Origin: an uncultured Planctomycetaceae bacterium
Lineage (GTDB): Bacteria > Planctomycetota > Planctomycetia > Planctomycetales > Planctomycetaceae
Assembly (NCBI GenBank): GCA_903823545.1
Contig: CAIJTL010000164.1
Span: 1 to 5,389, forward strand
Direction of reading: 5' to 3'
Length of the DNA stretch: 5,389 nucleotides
Of the stretch, positions 1 to 5,389 are shown in pieces. The translations under genes and the position numbers were made by a program. Each line of letters begins with the position of its first letter. Position 1 is the stretch's first letter. The notes under the pieces are model-generated. The model searched no databases. It was not told the DNA's origin and worked only from the letters and a program-made list of their open reading frames with translations.

Positions 1-1092
1 AACGAGAACGATGGCGATGCGAGCTTTCCGCCCGACAACCAAGATGGTGCATTGCAGATGGGCTGGTCCGCTTACCTGACCGTCTTTGGTCGCGAGAAAA
101 ATTTGCAATCGGACGGAACGCAGCGAATCAACATCAACAGCAATGACCTCGCCACGTTGTACGACACATTGGAAGAGTCGTTCGATTCCACCGTCGCACA
201 ATTCGTCGTCGCCTACCGCATGGTCCCAGCTCCAACAACAAGCACAGGACAAGGACAAACTGGCGGTGGCGGAAGCTCCGGCAGTGGTAGCCCTTCAGCG
301 GGAGTTTCCACCGGCAACAACGGAGCGAGATCAGGTGCCTCAGGCGCGTCGAGCGACAGATCGCCGGGAGTCGGCAGCGGTTCGACACTTAACACAACCA
401 ATGTTGGAACTGGTTCCAGTCCAGTTCAACAAGTCCAGCAAGCGGCGAAAGCATTGGGGGCCGCAATCGGTGGCGGAGGTGCTGGGACGGTGACTCGCGG
501 CGGCATGGATCTTTCTCAAGGGGCGAAGCGCCAAGTCTCGTCGGTTTATGAACTGATCGGTGCGAGCGTGACGATCAACATTCTGCAATCGCAACAGGCG
601 TTGCAAAGTCCGTGGTCAACCAGCGGCAGTGATATGGCAGGCTATCTCCCCTTGCTGTTGGATACGCTGACGACAAACACCAACACCATGATTGACGGTC
701 GCATCAACGTCAATCAGGCCCGCTACGAAACGCTGCTGACGATACCCGGTATCACTGAATCACTCGCTAGTTCCATTATGGCGGCACGGCAGGGAACTGG
801 AGGCGATGCTTACGTTGATACCACCGGCGCGCGAGCCACCGCCGGCTGGCTGGTCGTCGAAAACTTGGTCGACCTGCCGATGATGCAGCAGCTCGATCGC
901 TATGTCACCGCGAGAGGCGGAATCTATCGAGTTCAGTCCATCGGCTATTTCGACGAAGCGGGTCCGTTTACTCGCCTGGAGGCAGTGATTGATACAACTC
1001 AATCCAAGAAGCCACCGATGGTGATTTCATTAACCGATCTGACCGAGCTTGGCCGTGGCTATCCGACGTCTCTACTCATGGGTGGGAGATAA
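1..1092 (+). CDS. GspK-like type II secretion minor pseudopilin, C-terminal part (5' end outside window)
   Basis: The reading frame is open from base 1, so the start lies upstream; 363 residues are visible and the stop is TAA at 1090-1092. GspK proteins cap the pseudopilus tip of type II secretion systems in the periplasm. Two things support the call. There is a helix-hairpin-helix (SAM-like) segment at visible residues 235-264, with INVN leading in and a central PGI hairpin at 249-251. An earlier RININ segment at residues 42-46 matches the lead-in of a first such domain. Between them, about residues 79-160 are a low-complexity Gly/Ser/Thr-rich stretch, unusual for GspK and probably a flexible linker. 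The N-terminal prepilin peptide and membrane helix must lie upstream and cannot be checked. The next gene is not gspL or gspM, so this may be the last gene of its secretion operon. A general SAM-like-domain protein is the alternative. Confidence 0.72.
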   Translation, partial: NENDGDASFPPDNQDGALQMGWSAYLTVFGREKNLQSDGTQRININSNDLATLYDTLEESFDSTVAQFVVAYRMVPAPTTSTGQGQTGGGGSSGSGSPSAGVSTGNNGARSGASGASSDRSPGVGSGSTLNTTNVGTGSSPVQQVQQAAKALGAAIGGGGAGTVTRGGMDLSQGAKRQVSSVYELIGASVTINILQSQQALQSPWSTSGSDMAGYLPLLLDTLTTNTNTMIDGRINVNQARYETLLTIPGITESLASSIMAARQGTGGDAYVDTTGARATAGWLVVENLVDLPMMQQLDRYVTARGGIYRVQSIGYFDEAGPFTRLEAVIDTTQSKKPPMVISLTDLTELGRGYPTSLLMGGR

Positions 1093-1188
1093 TTTCTCGA
1101 TCATTCGAGCGTGTTCCCTGTGACTCATTTGCGCTACTCAGAGCAGATGTTGCTTCAAACCTGTTCGGCCAGTAACTTCACGCCCTCA

Positions 1189-1211
1189 TTAAGCCGAAGT
1201 CTGTGGCTTAA
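1189..1211. repeat. Short perfect inverted repeat in the gap after the GspK-like gene
   Basis: TTAAGCC (1189-1195) and GGCTTAA (1205-1211) form a perfect 7-bp stem with a 9-base loop. No T tract follows, so it is not a standard rho-independent terminator. A second weak stem lies just downstream (CCGGC at 1215-1219, GCCGG at 1231-1235). The region could be a weak terminator or a transcript end structure, but a 7-bp stem can also arise by chance. Confidence 0.3.
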
Positions 1212-1263
1212 GAGCCGGCAGATCCTCTTCGCCGGGATTTAACTCTCTCACCCTCAATTCATC

Positions 1264-1268
1264 AGGAG
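1264..1268 (+). promoter_or_regulatory. Ribosome binding site AGGAG deciding a GTG start
   Basis: AGGAG at 1264-1268 stands 8 bases before GTG at 1277, which is ideal spacing. The in-frame GTG at 1268 overlaps this motif and therefore cannot use it, so the protein is taken to begin at 1277 as MAKEKNAEA. Confidence 0.7.
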
Positions 1269-1276
1269 TGTGCATC

Positions 1277-1648
1277 GTGGCGAAAGAAAAGAACGCTGAA
1301 GCCCCCAAAGTTGAACCCTCAGCGGAAGCAGAAGCTCCGGTTGCGGCCGGCGCTCCAGTCGTCCAAGCCCCACAACAAACGTTGACCGTCGACGACGCTC
1401 ATTCAACCGCGAGCTACGCCAACTTCTGCCGCGTTTCAAGCACGCCGGAAGAGCTGATTCTCGACTTGGGCCTCAACCCGAACCCATTCGCTCAAGGCGA
1501 AGTGACAATTCATGTCGGTCAGCGAATCATCATGAATCACTTCACCGCCAAGCGATTGCTGCAAGCACTCGCGGTCACGTTGCAACGTCATGAGCAAGCC
1601 TTCGGCACGCTCGAAACCGATGTCATGCGCCGCTTGCGATCCAACTAG
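1277..1648 (+). CDS. DUF3467 domain protein (single domain)
   Basis: This encodes 123 residues starting from GTG behind a good AGGAG. The first 40 residues are an Ala/Pro/Glu-rich, probably disordered tail. Residues 47-110 match the DUF3467 pattern: SYANFCRV, then TPEELILDLGL, a short strand ending in QRIIM, and a final helix TAKRLLQALAVTLQRHEQAFG. The length is close to the usual small size of this family. No signal peptide or membrane segment is visible, so it is probably cytoplasmic. The molecular function of DUF3467 is not established and none is assigned here. The gene is followed by its own terminator, and the next gene carries two related domains. It begins 184 bases after the GspK-like gene ends, too far to assume they share a transcript. 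The family call is firm; the function is unknown. Confidence 0.88.
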   Translation: MAKEKNAEAPKVEPSAEAEAPVAAGAPVVQAPQQTLTVDDAHSTASYANFCRVSSTPEELILDLGLNPNPFAQGEVTIHVGQRIIMNHFTAKRLLQALAVTLQRHEQAFGTLETDVMRRLRSN

Positions 1649-1704
1649 TGACGTTCGTTGATGCTGAGCCGCTCTTTGAGTTGGCTTGCCAAGTAGTTCA
1701 GCGG

Positions 1705-1743
1705 AAAGCGTCGGCGTGTGGTTAGCCCATCGCCGACGTTTTT
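1705..1743 (+). terminator. Rho-independent terminator after the DUF3467 gene
   Basis: CGTCGGCG at 1709-1716 pairs perfectly with CGCCGACG at 1731-1738. The stem extends outward through one G-T pair and three A-T pairs (1705-1708 with 1739-1742). The loop is 14 bases and a run of five T residues follows at 1739-1743. It lies 56 bases after the stop codon and separates the two DUF3467 genes into different transcription units, unless there is readthrough. Confidence 0.85.
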
Positions 1744-1784
1744 CTGTTGTTAGTCAGTTTGACGGAACCCAGTGCAGACTTTTC

Positions 1785-1788
1785 GGAG
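1785..1788 (+). promoter_or_regulatory. Ribosome binding site GGAG deciding an ATG start
   Basis: GGAG at 1785-1788 lies 7 bases before ATG at 1796. The longer in-frame option, GTG at 1772, has no comparable motif in front of it, so ATG 1796 is preferred. Confidence 0.6.
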
Positions 1789-1795
1789 TGGCCTC

Positions 1796-2470
1796 ATGAA
1801 CGACAGCCCGTCTGATTCCAACGACGATGACAACGATAACCCCAATCGCGAAAACCGCGACGTCGTCAGTCAAGAAGTGCAAAACACACACATCGGGGCT
1901 TTGGTCCCAGAGAAAGTCGCTTCTGGTGTTTTCACGACTGGAGCAGTTGTTCTTAACGGGCCCCAGGAATTCATCCTCGACTTCCTGCTTCGCATGTCGA
2001 AGCCGCAGCAAGTCGCTGCTCGTGTTGTATTGCCACCAAGCGTCGTTCCGCGATTCATCGCCGCGCTGCGTGAAAATCTCAACAACTACACCGCTCGTTT
2101 TGGCAATCCCGTAATGCCGGGAACTCCTGCTCATCCGATGTGTCCACCAGCAACCGCGGAAGCATTTCAGCAGCAAATGCAGCAACCGCAGCAGCAGGGA
2201 AGTGCGCAAGAGCTTTACGAACAACTCAAAATCAAAGACACCGATTTATGCGGCGTTTATGCCAATGCCGTCATGATCGGCCATACGGCGACGGAATTCT
2301 TGTTCGACTTCATCACAACCTTTTTCCCACGATCGGTCGTCTCAGCTCGTGTTTACATGGCCGCTCCGAATGTCCCTCGCCTGTTAGAATCATTGACTCA
2401 TTCGTTCGACCAGTTTCAGCGCAAGATGCAACAACCGCCTCCGCAAAAACCTCTCGACGATTTGCTCTAA
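1796..2470 (+). CDS. Tandem DUF3467-like protein (two domains)
   Basis: This encodes 224 residues from ATG 1796. Residues 1-21 are very rich in Asp and Asn and are probably disordered. The first DUF3467-like unit spans about residues 43-103, with EFILDF, then VAARVVLPPSVVPRFIAAL and a helix ending YTARFG. Residues 104-145 form a linker rich in Gln, Pro and Ala with a near poly-Gln run at 125-134. The second unit spans about 152-210, with VYANAVMIGHTATEFLFDF, VSARVYMAAPNVPRLLESL and a terminal helix. The units share EFxxDF, ARV and PxVPR, which indicates an internal duplication that has diverged; the second keeps the YAN opening better. The tail 211-224 is Pro/Gln-rich. No export signal is seen. 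It is probably transcribed separately from the upstream DUF3467 gene, because a terminator lies between. Two domains in one chain might mimic a dimer of single-domain proteins, which is inference. Function is unknown. Confidence 0.85.
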   Translation: MNDSPSDSNDDDNDNPNRENRDVVSQEVQNTHIGALVPEKVASGVFTTGAVVLNGPQEFILDFLLRMSKPQQVAARVVLPPSVVPRFIAALRENLNNYTARFGNPVMPGTPAHPMCPPATAEAFQQQMQQPQQQGSAQELYEQLKIKDTDLCGVYANAVMIGHTATEFLFDFITTFFPRSVVSARVYMAAPNVPRLLESLTHSFDQFQRKMQQPPPQKPLDDLL

Positions 2471-2501
2471 AATGCGAGCGATTGTTGCTGAAGCCGACAA
2501 C

Positions 2502-2583
2502 CTCATCAGCCGGAACGTGCTAGCGTCCGGTTTGAAAGTCGATGGTCTCTCGAACCGGACGTTAGCGCGTTCCGGCTGATGAG
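2502..2583. repeat. Long inverted repeat, 32-base arms (REP/BIME-like element)
   Basis: The left arm is 2502-2533 and the right arm 2552-2583, separated by an 18-base loop. The right arm is the reverse complement of the left at 29 of 32 positions. All three differences are T or G changes that still form G-U pairs in RNA, so the whole 32-bp stem can pair. Each arm also contains an imperfect palindrome (CCGGA near one side, TCCGG near the other, around GCTAGC). It sits 31 bases after the stop of the tandem DUF3467 gene and well ahead of the acyltransferase gene. No T tract follows, so it is not a classical terminator, although it could protect transcript ends. The arrangement resembles two REP units in opposite orientation. 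I believe similar CCGGAACGCGCTAGCGTCCGG-type repeats recur in planctomycete genomes, but this window cannot show that. Confidence 0.85.
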
Positions 2584-2681
2584 ACGAGCCACAAATCTAA
2601 GTCGCGATGTGTCGAAGTTAGTGCGAGAACCTCGCCGCTGATCCGCTGATTTTGACCGTCTCGTTGAAGGTTGCGTTATCT

Positions 2682-3353
2682 ATGTCTGAGCAGCGAACTC
2701 AACCGCTCGTCGAAGTTGATCCGCGACATCGCAATTGGGTTTGGCGGACAATTCAGATCGTTTTGCAACTGCTATTTTCGGTGTTTCTGCGATATCGCGC
2801 TTATGGCCACCGGGAGCTTGAGCAGTATTCGGGAATGTTGTTCCTGGTCAATCATCAAAGCTTTCTTGATCCGCTTCTTGTTGGCTTGCCGTTGTCTCGA
2901 CCAGTTTGCTTTCTAGCGCGCGACTCCTTGTTTCGAGTCCCCGTCGTTGGCTGGGTTTTGCGATCAACCTACGTCATGCCGATCAATCGAGAATCAGCTT
3001 CGACAGCCGTGATGAGAGAGTCGATTGCCAAGCTGAAGGCCGGTTATTGGCTCGGTATCTTTCCCGAAGGAACACGCAGCGTCGATGGCCAGTTAGGCGA
3101 ACTCAAACCTGGTTTCTTGGCAATCGTTCGTCGAGCTCAAGTTCCAGTCTGTATTGTCGGAATCGCTGGTTCTCAACACGCCTTTGGACGAGGAGCACTG
3201 TTTCCTCGCATGGCCAAAGTGTCGGTTTACTTCGACTCCCCAATGATGCCCGAAGAGCTTAAATCACTGCTCGAACATGGCGAGGAACACCTCTTGGCTG
3301 AAATCCGCAGCCGCCTCGAAGCGAGCATCGTGATGGCAACGTCAAGGAACTAA
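2682..3353 (+). CDS. 1-acyl-sn-glycerol-3-phosphate acyltransferase family protein (PlsC-like)
   Basis: This encodes 223 residues. Enzymes of this family move an acyl group from acyl-ACP or acyl-CoA to lysophosphatidic acid to make phosphatidic acid at the inner face of the cytoplasmic membrane; some relatives acylate other lysolipids. The acyltransferase motifs appear in order. Motif I is NHQSFLD, with His58 and Asp63 as the HX4D catalytic pair. Motif II is PINRES (100-105), motif III FPEGTRS (127-133), and the motif IV region VPVCIVGI is near 155. A moderately hydrophobic stretch at 24-36 probably touches the membrane. The length fits compact PlsC proteins. ATG 2682 is chosen with GAAGG at 2666-2670, 11 bases away, a slightly long spacing; an in-frame TTG at 2652 would add ten residues. 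The adjacent genes are not lipid genes, so it appears to stand alone. The exact acceptor is not determined. Confidence 0.93.
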   Translation: MSEQRTQPLVEVDPRHRNWVWRTIQIVLQLLFSVFLRYRAYGHRELEQYSGMLFLVNHQSFLDPLLVGLPLSRPVCFLARDSLFRVPVVGWVLRSTYVMPINRESASTAVMRESIAKLKAGYWLGIFPEGTRSVDGQLGELKPGFLAIVRRAQVPVCIVGIAGSQHAFGRGALFPRMAKVSVYFDSPMMPEELKSLLEHGEEHLLAEIRSRLEASIVMATSRN

Positions 3354-3395
3354 GCAATCGCGATCTTTTGACCTGATCTTGAAGACCAACGTTGA

Positions 3396-3426
3396 TTGAC
3401 AGGCTTGATGGTCAGCTCGCTAAGAT
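3396..3426 (+). promoter_or_regulatory. Candidate sigma-70-type promoter before the first exported paralogue
   Basis: A perfect TTGACA at 3396-3401 is followed after 19 bases by TAAGAT at 3421-3426, four of six matches to TATAAT. The spacing is longer than ideal. If it were used, transcription would begin around 3433, inside the AGACA-TTG-TGTCT dyad, which would place the dyad in an operator position. Planctomycete promoter rules are poorly known, so confidence is low. Confidence 0.3.
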
Positions 3427-3430
3427 CACC

Positions 3431-3448
3431 AGACATTGTGTCTTTAAT
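3431..3448 (+). promoter_or_regulatory. Candidate operator dyad AGACA-TTG-TGTCT with overlapping -10-like TTTAAT
   Basis: AGACA (3431-3435) and TGTCT (3439-3443) are perfect inverted half-sites around a 3-base centre. TTTAAT at 3443-3448 matches TATAAT at five of six positions. The same dyad, with a -10-like hexamer at the same offset, recurs at 4473-4490 in front of the paralogous gene. The dyad ends 30 bases before the start codon at 3474. A regulator binding site is inferred from this recurrence, not shown. Confidence 0.35.
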
Positions 3449-3473
3449 TAAGCCTCTGTTTGGATGAAGAAAC

Positions 3474-4376
3474 ATGCGCCAGCAAATTCATCACTGCGTC
3501 TTCTGGAATTCGACATTCAAGAAAACACTGCTTGTCAGGACTCTCGTTTGTTGGTTTGTGTTCTCAACGATCGGAACCGCAGACGATCGAGTCGTCTCTC
3601 AGAACGATCCGCGTCTGCAAGAGTTGCATTTGCGGGAAGCCAAACGCTGGGACATGTGGATTGGGATGGACCAAAAGCGAAAGGCAGAGATTGTTGTCGA
3701 GCCAGTGTTTCGCTGGCAGAACCTCTCACGAGCGAACGGGCAGACCGGCGCGATGTTCGTCTGGGTTGATGGAGGCCGTCCTGTTGTGATCGGTGGCGTC
3801 TTCTCAAACCCGGCAGGGAACGGTCGCCGAGACATCATGCACGAATTCCATGCGCTAGGGCCTGACCGGCTCTTTCCGAATTTCAAGGACTCCGATTCCA
3901 AATGGTTGCCGGGCGCGGGAGTGGCGCTGTTGCCGCTGCCGGAGTCGCCGAAGGTCGAGGACTCATTCAGCAAACGGACATTGCAACTACGAACGATCGC
4001 CCGCGACTTCTCGGCAAACTCGACTGACAACGAGAAGCAACGTTGGGATCTCCGACTCCTGCCTAAGCCGCTGTATCGCTACGACAAGCCGCAAGGTGAC
4101 GTGATTGACGGAGCTTTGCTGGCGTTCGTCAGCGACGCGGGAACCGATCCCGAAATCATCCTGATCCTGGAAGCTCGCAAGGAGCAGAACAACTCCGTCT
4201 GGTACTACCACACAGTGCGCCTTTCGATCTCCGACTTGTATGTGGACTACAAGGGCAAGCGAGTTTGGACTTCGCTCCGAGACGATCCCAGCGCGCCCTT
4301 CGGGAACAAAGACAACACTTACAGTCTCATCCGCGATCGCGCGATCGATGAGCTACCTCCTACGAACGCAAAATAG
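3474..4376 (+). CDS. Exported protein of unknown function, first of two tandem paralogues
   Basis: This encodes 300 residues. The N-terminus has basic residues (Lys16, Lys17, Arg22) and a hydrophobic stretch at 19-34, followed by a likely signal peptidase I site after GTA at 34-36. The n-region is longer than usual, but ATG 3474 is the only ATG before Met61; its ribosome site is weak (GGA at 3462-3464). Export is therefore probable. The mature part contains GAMFVW (92-97), an HEFH motif at 123-126, LRLLPKPLYRY (193-203), DGALLAFV (212-219), TDPEIILILEAR (224-235), and a tail with WYYHTVRLSISDLYVDYKGKRVW. All but the last are matched in the downstream gene, whose C-terminus is cut off. I associate this pattern with a family of planctomycete hypothetical proteins, but I know no activity for it. 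HEFH is not the HExxH metalloprotease motif. Function is unknown; the gene itself is secure. Confidence 0.85.
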   Translation: MRQQIHHCVFWNSTFKKTLLVRTLVCWFVFSTIGTADDRVVSQNDPRLQELHLREAKRWDMWIGMDQKRKAEIVVEPVFRWQNLSRANGQTGAMFVWVDGGRPVVIGGVFSNPAGNGRRDIMHEFHALGPDRLFPNFKDSDSKWLPGAGVALLPLPESPKVEDSFSKRTLQLRTIARDFSANSTDNEKQRWDLRLLPKPLYRYDKPQGDVIDGALLAFVSDAGTDPEIILILEARKEQNNSVWYYHTVRLSISDLYVDYKGKRVWTSLRDDPSAPFGNKDNTYSLIRDRAIDELPPTNAK

Positions 4377-4742
4377 TTCGATGGTTCGCCGGTTGTTTTG
4401 CGGTTGATTCCGCGAGCCGTGTTCAATGCAGCCCGATTCGATTGTGCGGAACCCCTTGTCTGGCCATACTTCAGACACAGTGTCTATAGTTGGAGTCTCC
4501 GAGAGGTGTTCCAAAAAATCGCGCCGAAATGGATTTGAAATGATCACGCTAATCCAAAGAGTTGATGCCAAACGTCCGGCCCTCTCTTCGCTCCACTGCG
4601 GTGAATCAGGAGTTTCTTTCACCAGAAGCGAAGAGCTTGGAGCAGCTACCTTCCCAAAGTCTTCTCAGAGAAAGAGGAGTTTCAACGTTTGCAATGCAGA
4701 GGACGGAAACATCAACCAGGGTTTGAGTCATTGGGCAGCAAC
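4377..4742. other. Intergenic gap of 366 bases between the two exported paralogues
   Basis: I see no convincing gene here. The gap holds the AGACA-CAG-TGTCT dyad at 4473-4485 and a weak GCGG/CCGC hairpin at 4400-4413 without a T tract. A + strand open frame at 4426-4746 ends by overlapping the next start codon in an ATGA, but it has no ribosome site and an unconvincing composition. If the -10-like TATAGT at 4485-4490 is real, the next gene would have an untranslated leader of about 245 bases. Confidence 0.6.
4473..4490 (+). promoter_or_regulatory. Candidate operator dyad AGACA-CAG-TGTCT with overlapping -10-like TATAGT
   Basis: AGACA (4473-4477) and TGTCT (4481-4485) form the same perfect inverted half-sites as at 3431-3443. 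Both copies are preceded by C, and both have G as the third central base. TATAGT at 4485-4490 matches TATAAT at five of six positions, at the same offset from the dyad as TTTAAT in the other copy. No good -35 sits at normal spacing. It lies 257 bases before the start of the second paralogue, much further than the first copy from its gene. Confidence 0.35.
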
Positions 4743-5389
4743 ATGAAGACAACGATGCATCAGCGATGTCACTTGATTGGAATTCTGGCTGCGAGCCTTG
4801 TCGTGTTGGCAATGGCATTCGCAAGCAGTGTGTCGGGTCAGGAGGCGGCTCCATTTATTGAGGATGCTCGGAAGTATGTCATAGAGTCGGTGAAGGAGAA
4901 GGTCACGCTGACGCTCAACGAAAAGTCGTTGATGAATTGGACGAACCCGGCTCGGCAGCAGGAGCGGGGGGCGGTTTATGTTTGGAAGTTGGATGAGCGA
5001 CCGGCTGCGATTGGGTCGTTGTTCTCTTACGAATACGACTCGAAAGTTTACAACAAGCATGAGTTTCATTCGCTTTCGTCGGGGCCGCTGAGATCAACGT
5101 TTGCGGGGACGCTCGCCTGGACACCAAAGTCAGCAGGGATTGAGTGGAAGCCGTTCAATGACTCGCCGCCGCCGGGAACGACGCATACGGCTCGGCTGTT
5201 GCAGATGCGACAGTTTTCTCGGCCGTTTCGAGCGGAGTTGGTCAGCCCGAAGGACGAAAAGACCGAGTTGCGGCTGATCTCGCGGCCGCTGTTTGAGTAC
5301 TCATCGCCGAAGAGCGGGGTCATCGACGGAGCGATCTTTTCTTTTGCGGTCGCAACCGACCCGGAAGTGCTGCTGCTGATCGAAGCGTT
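4743..5389 (+). CDS. Exported protein of unknown function, second tandem paralogue (3' end outside window)
   Basis: 215 complete codons are visible before the window ends. Residues 1-34 look like a signal peptide: Lys2, His and Arg at the front, a hydrophobic core LIGILAASLVVLAMAFA at 11-27, and a probable cleavage near VSG-QEA (32-33). The mature part aligns with the preceding gene: WTNPARQQERGAVYVW with its FRWQN to FVW segment, IGSLFS with IGGVFS, KHEFHSL with MHEFHAL, RLLQMRQFSRPF with RTLQLRTIARDF, LRLISRPLFEY with LRLLPKPLYRY, and GVIDGAIFSF plus TDPEVLLLIEA with VIDGALLAF plus TDPEIILILEA. By that comparison roughly 60-70 residues are missing at the C-terminus. The ribosome site is weak; the nearest purine-rich run is GGG at 4733-4735. 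In-frame ATG 4755 is an alternative start. Codons end in G unusually often (CGG, GGG, GCG, TCG, GAG, AAG). Function is unknown; paralogy is strong. Confidence 0.85.
   Translation, partial: MKTTMHQRCHLIGILAASLVVLAMAFASSVSGQEAAPFIEDARKYVIESVKEKVTLTLNEKSLMNWTNPARQQERGAVYVWKLDERPAAIGSLFSYEYDSKVYNKHEFHSLSSGPLRSTFAGTLAWTPKSAGIEWKPFNDSPPPGTTHTARLLQMRQFSRPFRAELVSPKDEKTELRLISRPLFEYSSPKSGVIDGAIFSFAVATDPEVLLLIEA

Noticed and set aside
86..493. Open frame of 135 codons on the + strand within the GspK-like gene
   Set aside because: It is an out-of-frame shadow with an Arg/Gln/Ser-rich translation. The frame running through 1-1092 carries the recognisable domains.
1096..1109. CTCGA-TCAT-TCGAG hairpin just after the GspK-like stop codon
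   Set aside because: The stem is only 5 bp and there is no T tract, which is too weak to call a terminator.
1754..2224. Open frame of 156 codons on the - strand
   Set aside because: It lies antisense to the tandem DUF3467 gene, whose protein shows clear domains. The - strand translation is rich in Leu, Arg and Val without motifs.
2652..2681. TTG start 30 bases upstream of the acyltransferase ATG
   Set aside because: TTG is a rare start, no ribosome site precedes it, and ATG 2682 already gives a full set of family motifs with a GAAGG at acceptable spacing.
3599..4030. Open frame of 143 codons on the - strand
   Set aside because: It is antisense to the first exported paralogue, whose product is supported by its alignment with the second copy.
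4335..4355. Overlapping CGCGATCGCGCGATCG near the end of the first exported paralogue
   Set aside because: It resembles GCGATCGC-type genomic palindromes, but it falls within coding sequence (residues RDRAIDE) and occurs once, so coding constraint and chance explain it.
4400..4413. GCGG/CCGC hairpin after the first exported paralogue as a terminator
   Set aside because: The stem is only 4 bp and no T run follows it.
4426..4746. Open frame of 106 codons on the + strand between the exported paralogues, ending in an ATGA overlap with the next start codon
   Set aside because: The overlap looks like translational coupling. However, the start has no ribosome site, the residue composition is rich in Ser, Arg and Asn with no hydrophobic pattern or motif, and the frame spans the candidate promoter dyad. 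It is most likely chance, but conservation in relatives would reopen the question.

Overview
The window most likely comes from a member of the Planctomycetota, probably near Rhodopirellula, Gimesia or Rubinisphaera. This rests on gene content: a large GspK-like type II secretion protein, adjacent genes carrying DUF3467 domains, two exported proteins of a type I associate with planctomycetes, and a long inverted repeat in an intergenic gap. The assignment is by recognition, without any database search. All genes that I believe are real lie on the + strand, and the window opens and closes inside a gene.

Layout: (1) 1-1092 is the 3' part of a GspK-like minor pseudopilin gene with helix-hairpin-helix (SAM-like) segments and a long Gly/Ser-rich insertion. 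(2) 1277-1648 encodes a small single-domain DUF3467 protein and is followed by a clear rho-independent terminator at 1705-1743. (3) 1796-2470 encodes a protein with two diverged DUF3467-like domains separated by a Gln/Pro-rich linker. (4) 2502-2583 is a long intergenic inverted repeat with 32-base arms that pair along their whole length if G-U pairs are allowed. (5) 2682-3353 encodes a PlsC-family acyltransferase with intact catalytic motifs. (6) 3474-4376 and 4743-5389 (cut by the window edge) are tandem paralogues that encode exported proteins of unknown function.

The genes do not form one obvious pathway. The terminator, the long hairpin and the sizeable gaps suggest several separate transcription units. 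Two pairings stand out. One is the adjacent DUF3467 genes, which hold three domain copies between them. The other is the tandem secreted paralogues, each preceded by a near-identical 13-base dyad (AGACA-nnG-TGTCT) that overlaps a -10-like hexamer. I see no CRISPR array, tRNA, rRNA, transposase or recognisable defence system. No complete new system is evident; the best leads are the shared dyad, the exported paralogue family and the DUF3467 pair.
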